A stretch of 64,000 nucleotides of DNA, taken from NCBI GenBank assembly GCA_027924645.1, contig BSBN01000829.1:4836001-4900000 (forward strand), in the 5' to 3' direction. Made by a program: the position numbers and the translations under genes. Below the pieces are notes generated by a model. It did not search any database. It was given only the letters and a program-made list of their open reading frames with translations, and was not told the DNA's origin. Numbering within the stretch: position 1 is the stretch's first letter; every line of letters starts with the position of its first letter. This stretch comes from Cunninghamia lanceolata. Its lineage: Eukaryota; Streptophyta; Pinopsida; Cupressales; Cupressaceae. This document shows positions 1-11,654 of the stretch, one piece after another.

Positions 1-2535
1 ATCTCCACTCTCATGATGATAACCATCTCTTGACAACTGAACTAAAAATGTCAAAGAACTCTCAAAACCAAGAGCTCCTCCATGACACCAACATCCACTC
101 AGAAGATCATCCATCACGTATGATGAATCCATCATGCTGCCAAAGCTCCCACTGAATTGTGATATCGAGCTATTCATGACAAAAAAATAACCATCTCCTA
201 AATGAAGATTATCTATGGCTCCAAACCAATCAAGGAATCCCATTGTAAGATCAACAGCTCCCAAAAGGTCTAGTGAACCAAAATCTCCAAACAAGAAGAT
301 AAAACCATCACTGTCAAAAGCTAATATAGAACCATGTATCCAAGCTCTTCATGACATCATGATAAAAATGCTACAAGTCCCAACAACAGACTATCTAGAC
401 ACTCTAATTATCCATCCTCTTATCCCAAAGCAACATACCAATGCACAAATGACCACAAACAAGGCCAACTAACAAAGTCTGCATAAACACTGAATCAATC
501 TGGTGGATAAAGATAGTCCACATCCGAGTCATCCCACTGTAGCCAAGGGGTACCTAATCCACAAAACTACATAACTTTTAGATCTAAAACAAATGTAACA
601 TGTAAACTCATAATCACACTAGTAAACTACAAATTGAGATATCAAAGAAGATAACCTGTAGACTCCAAGACTCAAACACCAAATCAACTCTAGATTCAAT
701 TTGCCAACAAGTCCACAAATGAATACCATAGTCAAGGAACTAACCAAGCATCCAGGAGATAAGAACAATCCCCTAAAACAACACCACAACACCACCTGTA
801 ATCATGAATCAAACATCATAGCCCATACTTGTTAATCGCATACATGATCATGTCGTGTCAATGCAAAAGTATGCTTCCATATCCATGACACCATAATCAT
901 CATCATCACTATACTTGTACTCAACTCCCACTGAAACACGAGTATCAACCATGTCCTCAAACTGGAAGACAACCTGTACCTATCTCCATCAAAGTCGTAA
1001 CTCTGAAAACACCTATAAACCTGTATCAGGAAGCACCAAATCTGATAACCTGCTATACCATGCTGATGGTCTCATAGCAATATGTACTCCAACAAGTCTA
1101 TGCCAACAAATCCATTTGAATGCACTCGTAAATGTACTTTGGATCTCAAGCTCCTACAAGTGATCAAACAATTACCAAACCCTCTCTTCACACCAAACTA
1201 AAAAACTACATGATCCAAACTATAGTACACTACACTAGCTCTCCAACGCCTATCCGAAATCCAAAATCTGATTTCGTATGGAAAATTTATGAGCATAAAA
1301 CTGTATCGGAGCAATGCAAGATTCAAACACCAAATTCTGACACAAACGGAAAAATCTGATCATGAAACCTATACCATTGCATAGTTCTCAGAGAGAGCTT
1401 TCTGACATCTATAAGAAGTCAAAAAACTAATACTGTATGTGAAAGTTATGCCTCCCAGAAGGAAAGGCACTCCGAAGGCTAAAACTAGACCCCTGGTGGG
1501 CCCCTGTACCCTGATGATGTGGCATGACGTCATTGCTGATGTCATCACTGGTGACTAAACAAATGAGGTGGCTGTTGATGTGGTGTCTGAGTTGGCATCT
1601 TCATCTTTGACCGGCGTAGGTAGAAAAGGTTTTCCATTTTGTTTAAATTTCCAAAATCCATGGACCAAGCATTATATGGAGGTTTTAATATTTTAATAAA
1701 TCCAAAACTTTAAAACAAAAGTTTTATTTCTGTCATAAAAAATGCCTCCACTATCCACTTTGAAAACAAAGTTTAATAAATTTCTTTTAATAATTAAAAG
1801 CCCTAAAAGGGCTACGGTGGCTCCACTTGATATTAAAAGTAGAAATGTTTTTGCTTAAAAGCCCATACGGGCTACCTTGGACACCACAGCACAAGGGCCG
1901 ACTAACCAGCGTACCATGTTGCATAGCAGCACAGGGGATAGGGTACGGGGATCTGTGGACCCCGTTCCCCCCTAATTTTTTATTTTTTAAAAAAAATTTC
2001 TATCTTGAATTTTTCCTTTCATTGCCTACAGTTTGATTTTTAAAACAAAAATTTTCTTTTCAACTATAGAATGAAAATTTACATGCACAGGGAAAGAATT
2101 TTTTTTAATAATTTTTCTTGCCTGCGGCCATACGGTTGTACCGACGAACCAGGTGGTGGCATAGAAATTTTATATTTTGCTCCTGTGGCCGAATATAGGC
2201 AAATTTTATATGATTTTTCATCTCTCAAGCCTTCTAGACTCAATGGCTAGGTCTGTTTTGTCCCAGGAGGTCATTTGTGAAAATTCCTCCTCAAAACCCT
2301 CATAAAGCCAAAACCTAGAAACCCTCTTCAGCCATGATTTTTCAATCACCCAATCTGTAACATGCACAACAAATCACCAATACCCAGAACCCCCAATCTG
2401 CAATACAACCTGTACAAAATCTTGTAGTGTCCCAAATCCTTACATGCATTTCCATTGCTTCCACTTTGCACCTGATCTACAGACATAAGGGTTATACACA
2501 TCCAGAGAGTTCACACATCCCTCAACCATAAATAT
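1..2535 (-). mobile_element. Internal region of non-coding LTR element F (partial)
   Basis: This stretch lies on the internal side of the primer-binding site at 2536-2548, so it should be the 5' internal part of a minus-strand LTR element that leaves the window on the left. I find no gag or pol signature on either strand; the longest open frames (for example 215-472 on plus) are low-complexity and match nothing I know. From 1 to about 1400 the plus strand is rich in A and C and poor in G. The part from about 1440 to 2240 holds short repeated phrases such as a 'gccc..acgggctac' motif near 1800 and 1860. The element may be non-autonomous, or its coding part may lie off-window. Confidence 0.45.
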
Positions 2536-2548
2536 GGCTCTAATACCA
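2536..2548 (-). other. Primer-binding site of element F (tRNA-Met type)
   Basis: The plus strand reads GGCTCTAATACCA. Its complement is TGGTATTAGAGCC, one base off the usual TGGTATCAGAGCC that pairs with the 3' end of initiator tRNA-Met in many plant LTR elements. It sits 2 bp from the LTR edge, as expected, and fixes the element on the minus strand. Confidence 0.75.
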
Positions 2549-2550
2549 AC

Positions 2551-3250
2551 TATTAGGAATTTGTAGGTCTATTTAAACCAATTCCACATAACCTAATAGG
2601 AGAAACAAGATGCTGAAACAAACCATAATGCAAGATCAAATGAACAAGCAACAAGATAACACAAGATATACCCTGGGAAAATGTTTTTTAGGGAAAAACT
2701 CAGCCTCCAAAAGCATCCATGCTCAAATGTATTATTCAGCAATATAAAATTACAATACAATCCATGAGCCTCCATGAAGACCCCTGAACCATCAAGCACC
2801 TCCAATGCAACCTCCATGTGTACAAGCATGAATCCACACATCACCTGCCATGCTTCACAATATGCACTTACAGGAGAGAACTCAATACAATGACAGTCTC
2901 TCTCAAACCTCAAATCCACCTACAATAAAATAACCAACATTACCCAAACCACTACCCATGTGCTTGTTTTTATAGACCAAGCTCGCACAAATACAACTTA
3001 TTGGATAAAACCATGTGCCCTAAAAAACCATGGTAACACAAAACCATTAACTTATAAAACAATTTGACCCCACATTTGACTATTGGTACTAACTTTTCCC
3101 AATAAATCAAATAATACAAATAATAATTAATTACTCTATGTGTCCCACACACATAAAATAACTAACCCAATGTTACAATACAACTTATACAAGTGGTAAC
3201 CAAATAAAATAGTACAATATTATGCAAGGAGTATAACACCTATCCCAACA
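2551..3250 (-). mobile_element. 5' LTR of minus-strand element F, 700 bp
   Basis: Bounded on one side by the primer-binding site and on the other by the terminus CCCAACA (3244-3250), whose complement TGTTGGG is a normal LTR start. The inner edge reads TATTAGG, probably a decayed TG. It holds a 'ccctgggaaaa...agggaaaaactc' block at about 2665-2700 that recurs in the other minus-strand LTRs here (4090-4120 and 29250-29270). Sequence directly outside, from 3251, resumes inside a Gypsy integrase, so F inserted into element A. The partner LTR and target duplication are off-window. Confidence 0.7.
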
Positions 3251-3900
3251 TGCTGGAACATTTATTATGAAGTTATTGCATGGACCAACACTATAAGTGG
3301 GAGGATTACCTACCATTAGTTAAGCTTGCTTATTATAATTCTTAATCACTTTGCTTTGAAAATGGGTCCATTTGAAGCATTACATTGTAGAAAATATAGA
3401 ACAACCGTCAGTTGGGATAGATTGAAAGATAGGGTGTGTGCATTGGGCTAGAAATGCTAGCAAAAATAGAAGAACAAGTTATATTGATAAGGAAGAGGTT
3501 TTCGAAAGTCAATGATAGGTAGAAAATTTATGCGGACCTAAAAGAAACTGCAAGACAATTTTTTGTGGGATACAAAGTTCTTCTTAGAGTCAAAAGACAT
3601 AAGAGTTTAATTAAATTTGGTAAATTAGGTAAGTTGGCACCCAGATATGTGAGTCCTTTTGAAGTATTGGAAGTCATTAACCTAGTCCCATATAGATTAG
3701 CATTGCCACTTTCCCTTGCTTGATTGCATAATATCTTTCATGTGACCTATTAGAAAACGTATGTTGCATATTTTTCTTATGTTCTTGACAGGAACTCCTT
3801 ATAGATTCTAGACGCAGAAGTGGTAATGGTAGTGCCTCTCAAAGTGTTCAAGGTTTGTAAGCTCCACTTGGATAAAAAATAAGTGACTCAGTACAAGGTC
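3251..3900 (+). pseudogene. Gypsy element A: integrase C-terminus and first half of chromodomain
   Basis: Read with frameshifts, this matches the end of the integrase of element B (13790-14400) base for base over long stretches. It starts at the position of 'CMDQ.YKWE.YLPL', passes through 'MGPFEAL' and 'LAPRYVSPFEVLEV', and ends in 'QYKV' of the chromodomain. In chromoviruses the C-terminal chromodomain guides integration by binding marked chromatin. Several in-frame stops (3452, 3511 and 3722 areas) show it is dead. The upstream part of A is missing because F lies there. The chromodomain resumes at 5571, beyond a solo LTR. Confidence 0.8.
3896..3900. repeat. Target-site duplication AGGTC (left)
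   Basis: AGGTC directly precedes the TGTTGG terminus at 3901 and is repeated exactly at 5571-5575 after the CCCAACA terminus. A 5-bp duplication is the normal product of LTR-retrotransposon integration. Confidence 0.85.
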
Positions 3901-4406
3901 TGTTGGAAAAAGGAGGTGAGAACATGGTAAAGTTGTAGCTATGTAGCTTTTAAATGTTTTCAAATTTGAAATAAAAGCATGTGTAAATTTAAAAAATTAC
4001 TTTCAATTTAGATGTAATAGTATTTCTCCAATTTAATCAATGTAGTAGAGAAGGAAATATTATGATAGAAGTAGACACAAAATTTACATGGAGAAACCCT
4101 TGCGAGAAAAAAAAACTTCACACCCAAAGAGATTATGCTTGTATAAATTCCTATAAACAAGTTTACAATAATACTGAAATCTTCTCTGGATTGTGCCAGC
4201 ACTTTGTTACTCTTTCAACTTCAAATACATGTCATTAACTTGTAATTTCTTTGATGATATTTCTACCAACTCAAGGCATCATTATATAGAAGCATTAGAT
4301 CTCAAACATGCAATAAAATGTATCCAATAACATGAGAGGAATCCTCATGCAAATCCAAGCACCCAATATAGTGAACTCAAAAGTTGCATAGTAGAAAACA
4401 ATTGTT

Positions 4407-4640
4407 AACTAAAAGTCTCAAACATGCGCGCCCAAGAAGTCCCAATCAAAATTAGTTAATTCAAGTGTTATGTGACAATAACAAAGCACAACTGAAAGTC
4501 TCAAGATGGGCTTCCAAGAAGTCAAACTCAAAATCTGTCAATTGAAGTGTTATGTGATAACAACATAGTTGAACTGAAAGTCTCTCCATGAGTGCCTAGT
4601 AACTCCCAATTAGATTTAGTCAATTGAAGTAACACTAAAG
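4407..4640. repeat. Tandem repeat, three units of about 82 bp
   Basis: Units begin at 4407, 4490 and 4572 with 'aact(a/g)aaagtctc' and share the phrases 'agaagtc' and 'gtcaattgaagtgttatgtga'-like text. They are diverged copies inside the solo LTR. Confidence 0.7.
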
Positions 4641-4829
4641 TACCAACACACACCAGTGTCATGCAAACAACATGCATCATCAATATCCCCAATAGTTTTT
4701 GTAACAACCTATTCTGTAACATGCAAGAGTCATGCAACCACTTGTAGCACCATGCAAGAGTTATCCAAAACTGATCCTAAGTTAGAGTGTCATACAATAT
4801 ACAGGCAACACAATATAAGTACATACATC

Positions 4830-5050
4830 TAACATGCAAGTACATGCAACTGACATGCAACAACATGCAATAACATGCAAGCACATGCAAGTGACATGTA
4901 GTAACATGAAAGTACATGCAAGTCCATGCAAGCAACATGCAAGCAACATGCAAGAACGTGCAAGTTCATATAAGTGACATACAATGACATGCAACACATG
5001 AAAACTCATACAAGTGACATGTAACAACATGCAAGTCCATGCAAGATTTT
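4830..5050. repeat. CATGCAA minisatellite
   Basis: Irregular array of 'acatgcaa' / 'catgcaagt' words with 8- to 18-bp spacing, more than a dozen copies, within the solo LTR. It produces spurious Cys/His-rich open frames on the minus strand. Confidence 0.75.
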
Positions 5051-5079
5051 ATGAGTTCATGCAAACAATATGTAAATAT

Positions 5080-5230
5080 CATGCATCTCTAACTCCACTT
5101 TAATTGCCACATCATATTCATGCAATTATCATGCATCTCTAACTCCATTGTTAATTGCCACATCATGTTCATGCAAATATCATGCATCTCTAACTTTGTT
5201 GTTAACTGCTACATCATGTTCATGCAAAGC
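5080..5230. repeat. Tandem repeat, three units of 50-51 bp
   Basis: Units start at 5080, 5130 and 5181 with 'catgcatctctaact' and end with 'catcat(a/g)ttcatgcaa'. They are well conserved and sit next to the CATGCAA array. A further pair of units with a period of about 98 bp, starting 'gtg.g..cccaagtt', follows at about 5299 and 5397. Confidence 0.8.
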
Positions 5231-5570
5231 GTATCAATATTATTCATTCATACACTCAAAAAAGAAAACTCCTAGTCTTCCTTGGAAACACCTCCAAAGT
5301 GAGTGCCCAAGTTAACTCCCACTTCCTAAGAGTTATCAACAAGTCAAGATAGACATCAAAGATTTAACTACAAGTCACCATGAACTCCACTTCCAAAGTG
5401 GGCACCCAAGTTGGGTCCTACCTCATAGGAGTTATCAACATGTCATAGTGCTATAATTAAATATTTGTTTTGTCTCTCAAGTTCCTATGTGTTGGGGAAC
5501 ACTTTCTAAGAACTTTGGAGACACATGAAATTGGCTAGGATTGCAAAGTTAATGACAACTTATCCCAACA

Positions 5571-5748
5571 AGGTCTAGTGGGGCCAATATTGAGAGGTTA
5601 GTGCCACCTGGGAGAACTATGAGGAATTTCATGAGACTTATCCTTATATTTTTGTATAATAGATTTAGACATTTAATGTTTCAAAATAGAATTTATTTAT
5701 AATGTTGAATCAACCATAGAGACAATGAATTTTTCTAATAGGGAAGGA
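5571..5748 (+). pseudogene. Gypsy element A: second half of chromodomain and polypurine tract
   Basis: It continues the chromodomain begun before the solo LTR, with 'WGQY' then 'ATWENYEEFHETYP', matching 'WDQYVEENATWEDYPKFYQK' of element B at 14432-14500. The tail then aligns with the 3' leader of B ('agagacaatgaatttt' against 'gaggacgatgaatatt'). The purine run GGGAAGGA at 5741-5748 is the polypurine tract that primes plus-strand DNA synthesis, as in B at 14585-14594. One in-frame stop is visible (TGA in 'aatattgagag'). Confidence 0.75.
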
Positions 5749-6219
5749 AGTCACACCCCATTTTTGGTATTTTTTATAGAAGATGTTAATGTGTGGATTT
5801 AATATTTATTATTCCATTTTCTATTACATTGTAGTGAGATAAATGATACTTTATTTATCTTGACAAAATATTCATGATATGGAAATTGTTTATATACAGT
5901 TGCAATTTACCTAAATTATGATTATGATTTATTTGCCTAAAAAAACTAGCTACTATCTGGTTGTATACGAGGTGGATGTAGGATAACCTTTTATCCACCC
6001 ACCTAGAGAGGGAGAGTATCATCAAGGAGATGATGATAAATAACAAGTCAATAGTTGAAGCAAATTAATCAAGAACCACATGCACACCTACAAAAGTTGG
6101 TAATTGTATGTGATGCATGATGAATGCCTAGGACACCTATCAATTGTTCCCAAAAGAGTCACAATAGTTATTTTATTATTCAATTATTATTACTAATGTT
6201 GCTATTATTTCAATATTAT
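5749..6219 (+). mobile_element. Start of 3' LTR of Gypsy element A (split by element B)
   Basis: The sequence after the polypurine tract reads (A)GTCACACCCC, a decayed form of the common plant LTR start TGTCACACCCC, and aligns with TGTTACATCCCC at the start of the LTRs of B. It runs to 6219, where element B is inserted with ATTAT duplicated. The continuation should be at 17796 onward. Its 3' end was not located. Confidence 0.55.
6215..6219. repeat. Target-site duplication ATTAT of element B (left)
   Basis: ATTAT directly precedes the TG of the 5' LTR at 6220 and recurs at 17791-17795 directly after the 3' LTR. Confidence 0.75.
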
Positions 6220-9200
6220 TGTTACATCACCAATTTTTGTCTTGCTAATACTTTTTACTTTTACTTGGACTTAAGTAAATCTATTTTGATGTTTTGATTA
6301 ATATCAAGGAAAGACTTAGATTCTACTGAATGTCATTTATGGAATTATGGCAATGAATATGTTATATAGATTTAATAATTGCATTATGTGAATTTGGTTT
6401 ATTATTTGAATAATGATGCACTGATCATAATCTGTTGATTTCAAGTTTTATACAAGATTACAAGTTTTAGATGACTCTCAAAGAAAAGAGAGAGAGTATC
6501 TTTCAAGGAGAGAAATATATAACTCGAGTTACAAGTGATTATTTTCCAAAATGAGTATGAGTGTTTAACAAAAACATGAACCAGTATCGATAGAGGTAGG
6601 TCATGTTTTGTCGATATACTTTTGGATCTAATCGATAAGTAGTCAATATCTTTTGTTCTTTTTAGGGTAAGTCGTTTGTGTCGACAATGTCGTTTGTAAA
6701 GAAAATGATGTCTTTTGAATAGAATGGTGTCCATTTATGATTAAAGTAAATATTACGTCGTCATTGTCACAATTTTTTTTATGTTAGTACCCTTGAGTCA
6801 TATAAGGTTTTATTGTTGACATTAAATGTCATACAACAATCTCATCAAGTCAAGTTGATGTGATTGAATGAAAGACTATGAAGGGGAGACAAGCTTGACC
6901 CTTTCACATTATTTGTAAGCCTTTCAAATTATTATTATTATTGTATATTGATCAAAGCATAAACTATCAAGTAGGGTTGATGTCATGTTAAACCATATTT
7001 AATTATATACACAAAAATATGTATGCATCAATTTAAGGTTAATACCTCATAGTTATTAATGCTTACTCAATTGGAGCAGCCATAGGCTTGCAAATAGGAA
7101 TGCCTATCTTCATTTCAAATGATGGACCAAACCAGTCTAAGTGATCATTAATGATTGATCTTTGTTATATTTGACATGTCAGCCTCTATTGAGAGGACTT
7201 TGTGGTGTAACAAACCACATTTGATGAGCTCCCTGCATAGTATGTCTTCCATCAACATGTGTAAGCCTTTACATATTATGTGGTTTCAGTTGAAATTGAA
7301 AAAAGTATGAGGACTGCATTGTATTCATTATGATTCCAACTATAAGATTGGAAAAGCGATGATCAGACGACTCATTAATAGTCATATTAGAGTCTGTAAG
7401 GCAATGACTCAGCAGGAGTCAAGGGGAGGAATCCGTTTTTATGCTTCTGGGGGTTCGTAGTAGGCAACAAGGAGAAAACAACTATTCTAAGAGGAAGTAA
7501 AACGTCAATTTTCTTTTAGGCGACCATTGGAGTATTGTATCTGCAACTCTTTCTTATCTTAAGCCATCGCTACCAGGAAACTTTTCTGTCTTGTATGCAT
7601 TGAAAGACATTGAAAAATTGAATGCTCTTTTATGGTTATCCAGTGTAGTGTCTTTTATAGATAGTCGATTATGCCAATAAGGCTTAACCATTCAATTCAA
7701 TATGTTTTTGTTCAAACCAATGGACTCAACTGTAGAAAAGTGTTGTTAGCATTGTTAGTAAACTATTTAGATCCTTTACAGGAATCTCTATAGTATCGAT
7801 TAAGCTTGGAAAGGCCAATGCATGCTAATATAAATGAATTCTATATTATAGCACTTTGAGCTGAATCATACTTATTGTTATTAAACTGTTAAACAAGTCA
7901 AACTTTCATATGGTGATTAAATGATCATTACAAAACAAATACTTGAAGAAGGTTATTTCTATGGTTATCATATACCATGTATGACCAAACCAATCACTAT
8001 AATGAATGAGAATTATCATGTAGCAAGTCGATTATATTGTTATAAGTTAATCATGCAATAGACTTTCGATGATATTAGTGCAAATGAAACTTTGTTAGGT
8101 AAACTCTTTAGTAATGAGTAATATGGTTTAATCATTAAGTTGTGTTATTATCATTTTTAAACCATTCTTGGTTTAGTCTATATATATATATGACAAAACA
8201 ATTTCTATCCATAAGAACTTAGATTCTTAGTAATTTTTGAAAACAATTGTAAATTGCTACAAGTGATAGAAAATTAGTAATATTATGATAGAGGAAGTAA
8301 GGTCTATAGGACAAACCTTATTATCAATTTTATTAATCTTGCTAAAGATATTCTTTGAAAACCATTATGATGGAATGGACTAAGTCTAACTAGAAAATGA
8401 CCTTGTAGGGAAACATATATACGTGTATATCATGTTTGTCAATGATATCACATTAAGGAAAGTAGAAGGTATGCATACTCCTTTTTGTAGGAGGAGATAT
8501 CTATTCAAGAACTATATTGTCCTTAATCTCGATTTAGTAAACCCAAGGGTTATTTATAAACCTTAGTCTCATAGTTATGAGATATGATTATTTTTTTGAA
8601 ATATCGGTTTAAATATTAGAGATTGTAATGAAAACCCTAGAGTCAAATATGAAAGCAAATGATTGGTTATGTTCATATGAACTCATCTAAGTCAAGTAGA
8701 CTATTATCATGGAAGATACTAAAACCATTTACGTAAACATAGACAGTGAGGACAAACTACAAGAATACAATAGTATCCATGCTGAGTAGGGGTGGGTGAA
8801 CATTTTGACCACGTTCATTTAGAACGTTATTGATATTGAAACTTTTGCCAAAGTAATGCATTCATTTTCTGCATGCATTATCGGTTCACTATATCTAGAT
8901 TGCATAACCTATCAGAAATCATACTTAGCTAGAGGGTATCTAGGGTTGTATGGTTAATAGAGTTGTGTAGGATACAACATTATGTACTTGGAAAGGCAAA
9001 TTACCACTGGTCACCTTTGCTCTATATTCCTCCTGAAGGGTAGGGCCACTTCCTATGTGGAAGATGTCTGGGAGACCGCCGATCTGTGGATGGAGGTAAA
9101 TCATTGGGAAGATACCTCTCTCTCTCTTCAACAGAAAACATGCCAGGGCTTGAGATAAAGATGTTAGATATTCAGAAGCAGTAATCGTTCCAAATTTGTT

Positions 9201-9402
9201 TATGAAATTGATTTACTATTGCAAATATTGTAATTGAGAAAAACAATATGACATATTGTATTATGTAAGAAAATCTTGCAAATTGTTGTTACTTGGTTAT
9301 ATGTTAAACAAAAGAAAATTTTTCTCTCTCATTTTTACCTTGTTGAAATTATTCCATGGTAAGTTCTCTATATTATTATGTTTTTAGAATGTGGATGTTA
9401 CA
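6220..9402 (+). mobile_element. 5' LTR of element B, 3183 bp
   Basis: It starts TGTTACATCACC and ends GGATGTTACA; the partner at 14597-17790 aligns along the whole length. No open frame of interest is present. Short stretches are simple repeats (CT run near 9116). Confidence 0.9.
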
Positions 9403-9404
9403 TA

Positions 9405-9416
9405 TGGTATTAGAGC
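9405..9416 (+). other. Primer-binding site of element B
   Basis: TGGTATTAGAGC, two bases inside the 5' LTR end (CA at 9401-9402), is complementary to the 3' end of initiator tRNA-Met with one mismatch. Confidence 0.85.
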
Positions 9417-9508
9417 TACCAAGTTCAACACTAGGGCTATGAGACCACTATGCTTACCTATAGTCAACATTATGCGGTTAGCTAATGTTTGAAAATTTAT
9501 GTGCCAGG

Positions 9509-9901
9509 ATGGTACATCTTAAGAAGACAATGAGAAAATTAGTTAAAATGAGTCAACATTTCCTTAAGGCAAAAAGAGAACGTGAAGCCATTATTAAAAC
9601 TTTTTAGGGAACTAATGATGAGAGTGACATTTGGTTAAGTGATACTGAAACCCTGGTAAATGCCTTAACTAGAATCAAGCGAGTGAGAAAGGAAAACATT
9701 GAAAGAGTTAAGATCACTGCTAGAATCATAGAATATATGTTAGATGAGGAAACAACTATGGTTAGGTGAAAACCTCGCATACCCCCATCTGTTGAGATCA
9801 TAGAAGTTAGGTCCGATAGTGAGTCAGAAGGTTATATACCTCGAGATTATGTATCTGAAAATGAATATGAGGGATATATTCCTCTTGAGAATGACTTTTG
9901 A
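9509..9901 (+). pseudogene. Small charged ORF upstream of gag in element B
   Basis: From ATG 9509 a frame of about 130 codons runs to TGA 9899-9901, broken by an internal TAG near 9605 and a TGA near 9768. The first part is basic and helical ('LKKTMRKLVK', 'KAKREREAIIKTF'). The second part is acidic with a repeated 'EGYIPRDY' / 'EGYIPLEN' phrase. It lies between the primer-binding site and gag, in the place where some plant Gypsy elements carry an extra ORF. I do not recognise the product. It could also be a diverged N-terminal piece of Gag in a separate frame. Coding status rests on the long in-frame run and the internal peptide repeat. Confidence 0.5.
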
Positions 9902-10082
9902 GGCTATTTCTTGTATAAATAAAGAATATTATATACTTTTTGAAATGAAATAAATAAAGAAGAGTTGTTTTCGTACCAAACTATTGTTTGATTTGAGTTT
10001 ATTATGTTTTGATTTAATGAGATGCAATATAATCTTGAACTAATAGACAACTCAATATTCTTAGGTGAGAAAAATGATAAAC

Positions 10083-11654
10083 ATGGTTCAGACAAGAACT
10101 AACCAAGGAGAAAGTGAAGAGGAAAACCACCCACCAAATAACAAGTTGAACTAGATCATAACCATGTTTGAAGAAACTAATAAAAGACTGGGTGATTTGG
10201 AAAAGAAGGTGGATGATAAAGGGAATTCTAAGGGAGGAGGTGAAAACTCTCATGGAGAAAGTGGAGAGAATCATGAAGATCAAAGTAAGAGTACAAAACC
10301 TCATAAAGAGGGAAGGGATAGACTAAGCTCAAAACTCTCTAAGGATATGAAGAAGGTCACTCCACCAAAATTTGATGGAAAGGTGACTGGAGATGCAGCT
10401 GAAGCTTGGTTGATAGAAATGGAAAAATATTTTGAGATAAGGAATTACTTAGAAGTAACCAAGGTAGTTTGGGGAGCATTCCAACTGACAGGAGAAGCAT
10501 CCACGTGGTCAATGAATAAGAAGATGGAATTGAATTTAAGCTCTCTAAGGGTAGCTTTGTATGAATTCGTGGAGCTCTTTCGAAAAAGATGGCTACCACA
10601 ACTTTATTTTGATCAGAAATTGGTTGATTTTTAGAATCTTCAACAAGGAGACATGACAGTGGTGGACTATGGGGAAAAATCCACCCATCTTCTAAAATAT
10701 GAGCCTCAGTATCAAAAAGATGAGAGATTCAAGATCAGAAAGTTCATCATGGGTGTAAATGCCCAAATTGGAGGAGAAGTGGATGTACATGGTCCCACAA
10801 TAATGGATCAAGTGTACAAGAAGGTGGTCAAGAAAGAACAAAAGATGAAATCTATCTCAGCTTATCGTGATAGAAACTGCAAGAGATTTAATGGAACTCC
10901 TTCTAACCAACCATTCAAGAGAAGAAATGATAAGAGATATGAAAACAAGAGAAAAGATAAGGTATCTCAGAAAAATAGGGGTGGACCTGGAATTGAGAAG
11001 AAGAATGGTAATTACAAAGGGTTTGAGGATAACAATGGAAAGACTTTAGATAAGAGAGGACCCATTGGAGGATCCTTTACTTGTGGAGGTGACCATTTTG
11101 CAAATCATTGCCTTAACGAGAATCAAAATGGTCAACAAAGAGGTACTTCACTACCTACTCAACAAGAAGCATTCCAACAAAGGATTCATGAGGCTCTTGA
11201 CAATCGTCAAGCAGAATATCAAATCATGCCAATTGAAATGATAGGTACTTTGTTTAGAGTCCCTATATCTATTTTGATTGATACAAGAGCCACCGAAAAC
11301 TTTTTTTCTCTTAGAATTTTGAATAAGTTTCATAGAAAAGATGGGTACATGTCTAAACCTTGGTCAGTAGAATATGCTAACCAATCTAAGGCTCAAGTAG
11401 ACCAATGTTTGTTTGAGGCCAAGATTAATCTCCCTAGTTTCTTAATGGAAGTAAACTTGTATGTAGCTCCCTTAGGTTCATATGATGTAATCGTAGGAAT
11501 GAGTTGGTTGTGGAAGCATAGAGCTAAAGTTGACTATTTTTCAAAAACGGTTGAATGCTTAGATGACTTGGGAAATCAGACCCAATTCCAAGAGATTCAA
11601 AGAGAAGTTAAGATCATACCTGTCTCTGCTAAGCAATTGAAAAGGGTTAGATGA
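10083..11654 (+). pseudogene. gag: Gag-protease of element B (broken)
   Basis: Start at ATG 10083 ('MVQTRTNQ'), reading in one frame through a TAG at 10152 and another at 10632 to TGA 11652-11654. Gag forms the particle and packages RNA. The retrotransposon-gag core runs from 'TPPKFDGKVTGDAAEAWL' (about 10362) through 'VVDYGEKSTHLLKYEP'. A basic linker leads to a zinc knuckle at about 11076-11111 that has lost its first Cys (SFTCGGDHFANHC, the expected CX2C reduced to SX2C). The aspartic protease follows, with active-site DTG changed to DTR at 11280-11288 ('ILIDTRAT') and a later 'YDVIVGMSWL'. Both lesions and the stops make it non-functional. Confidence 0.85.

Larger units (their letters stand above)
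3901..5570 (-). mobile_element. Solo LTR, 1670 bp, inserted in chromodomain of element A
   Basis: It begins TGTTGG and ends CCCAACA, and is flanked by the perfect 5-bp duplication AGGTC. Removing the insert and one copy of the duplication rejoins the chromodomain reading frame of A. There is no primer-binding site, polypurine tract or pol sequence inside, so this is one LTR left after LTR-LTR recombination, not a whole element. The orientation is inferred from the 'ggagaaacccttgcgag' block near 4090, which has the same sense as in the minus-strand LTRs at 2551 and 29065. Much of the interior is tandem repeat (see separate entries). Confidence 0.8.

Noticed and set aside
1441..1550. Plus-strand start 'MPPRRKGTPKAK' near 1449
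   Set aside because: It is a short frame in sequence that lies antisense to element F; no downstream gag text follows.
4528..5030. Minus-strand Cys/His-rich open frames
   Set aside because: They are translations of the CATGCAA minisatellite and 82-bp repeats in the solo LTR, not a protein.
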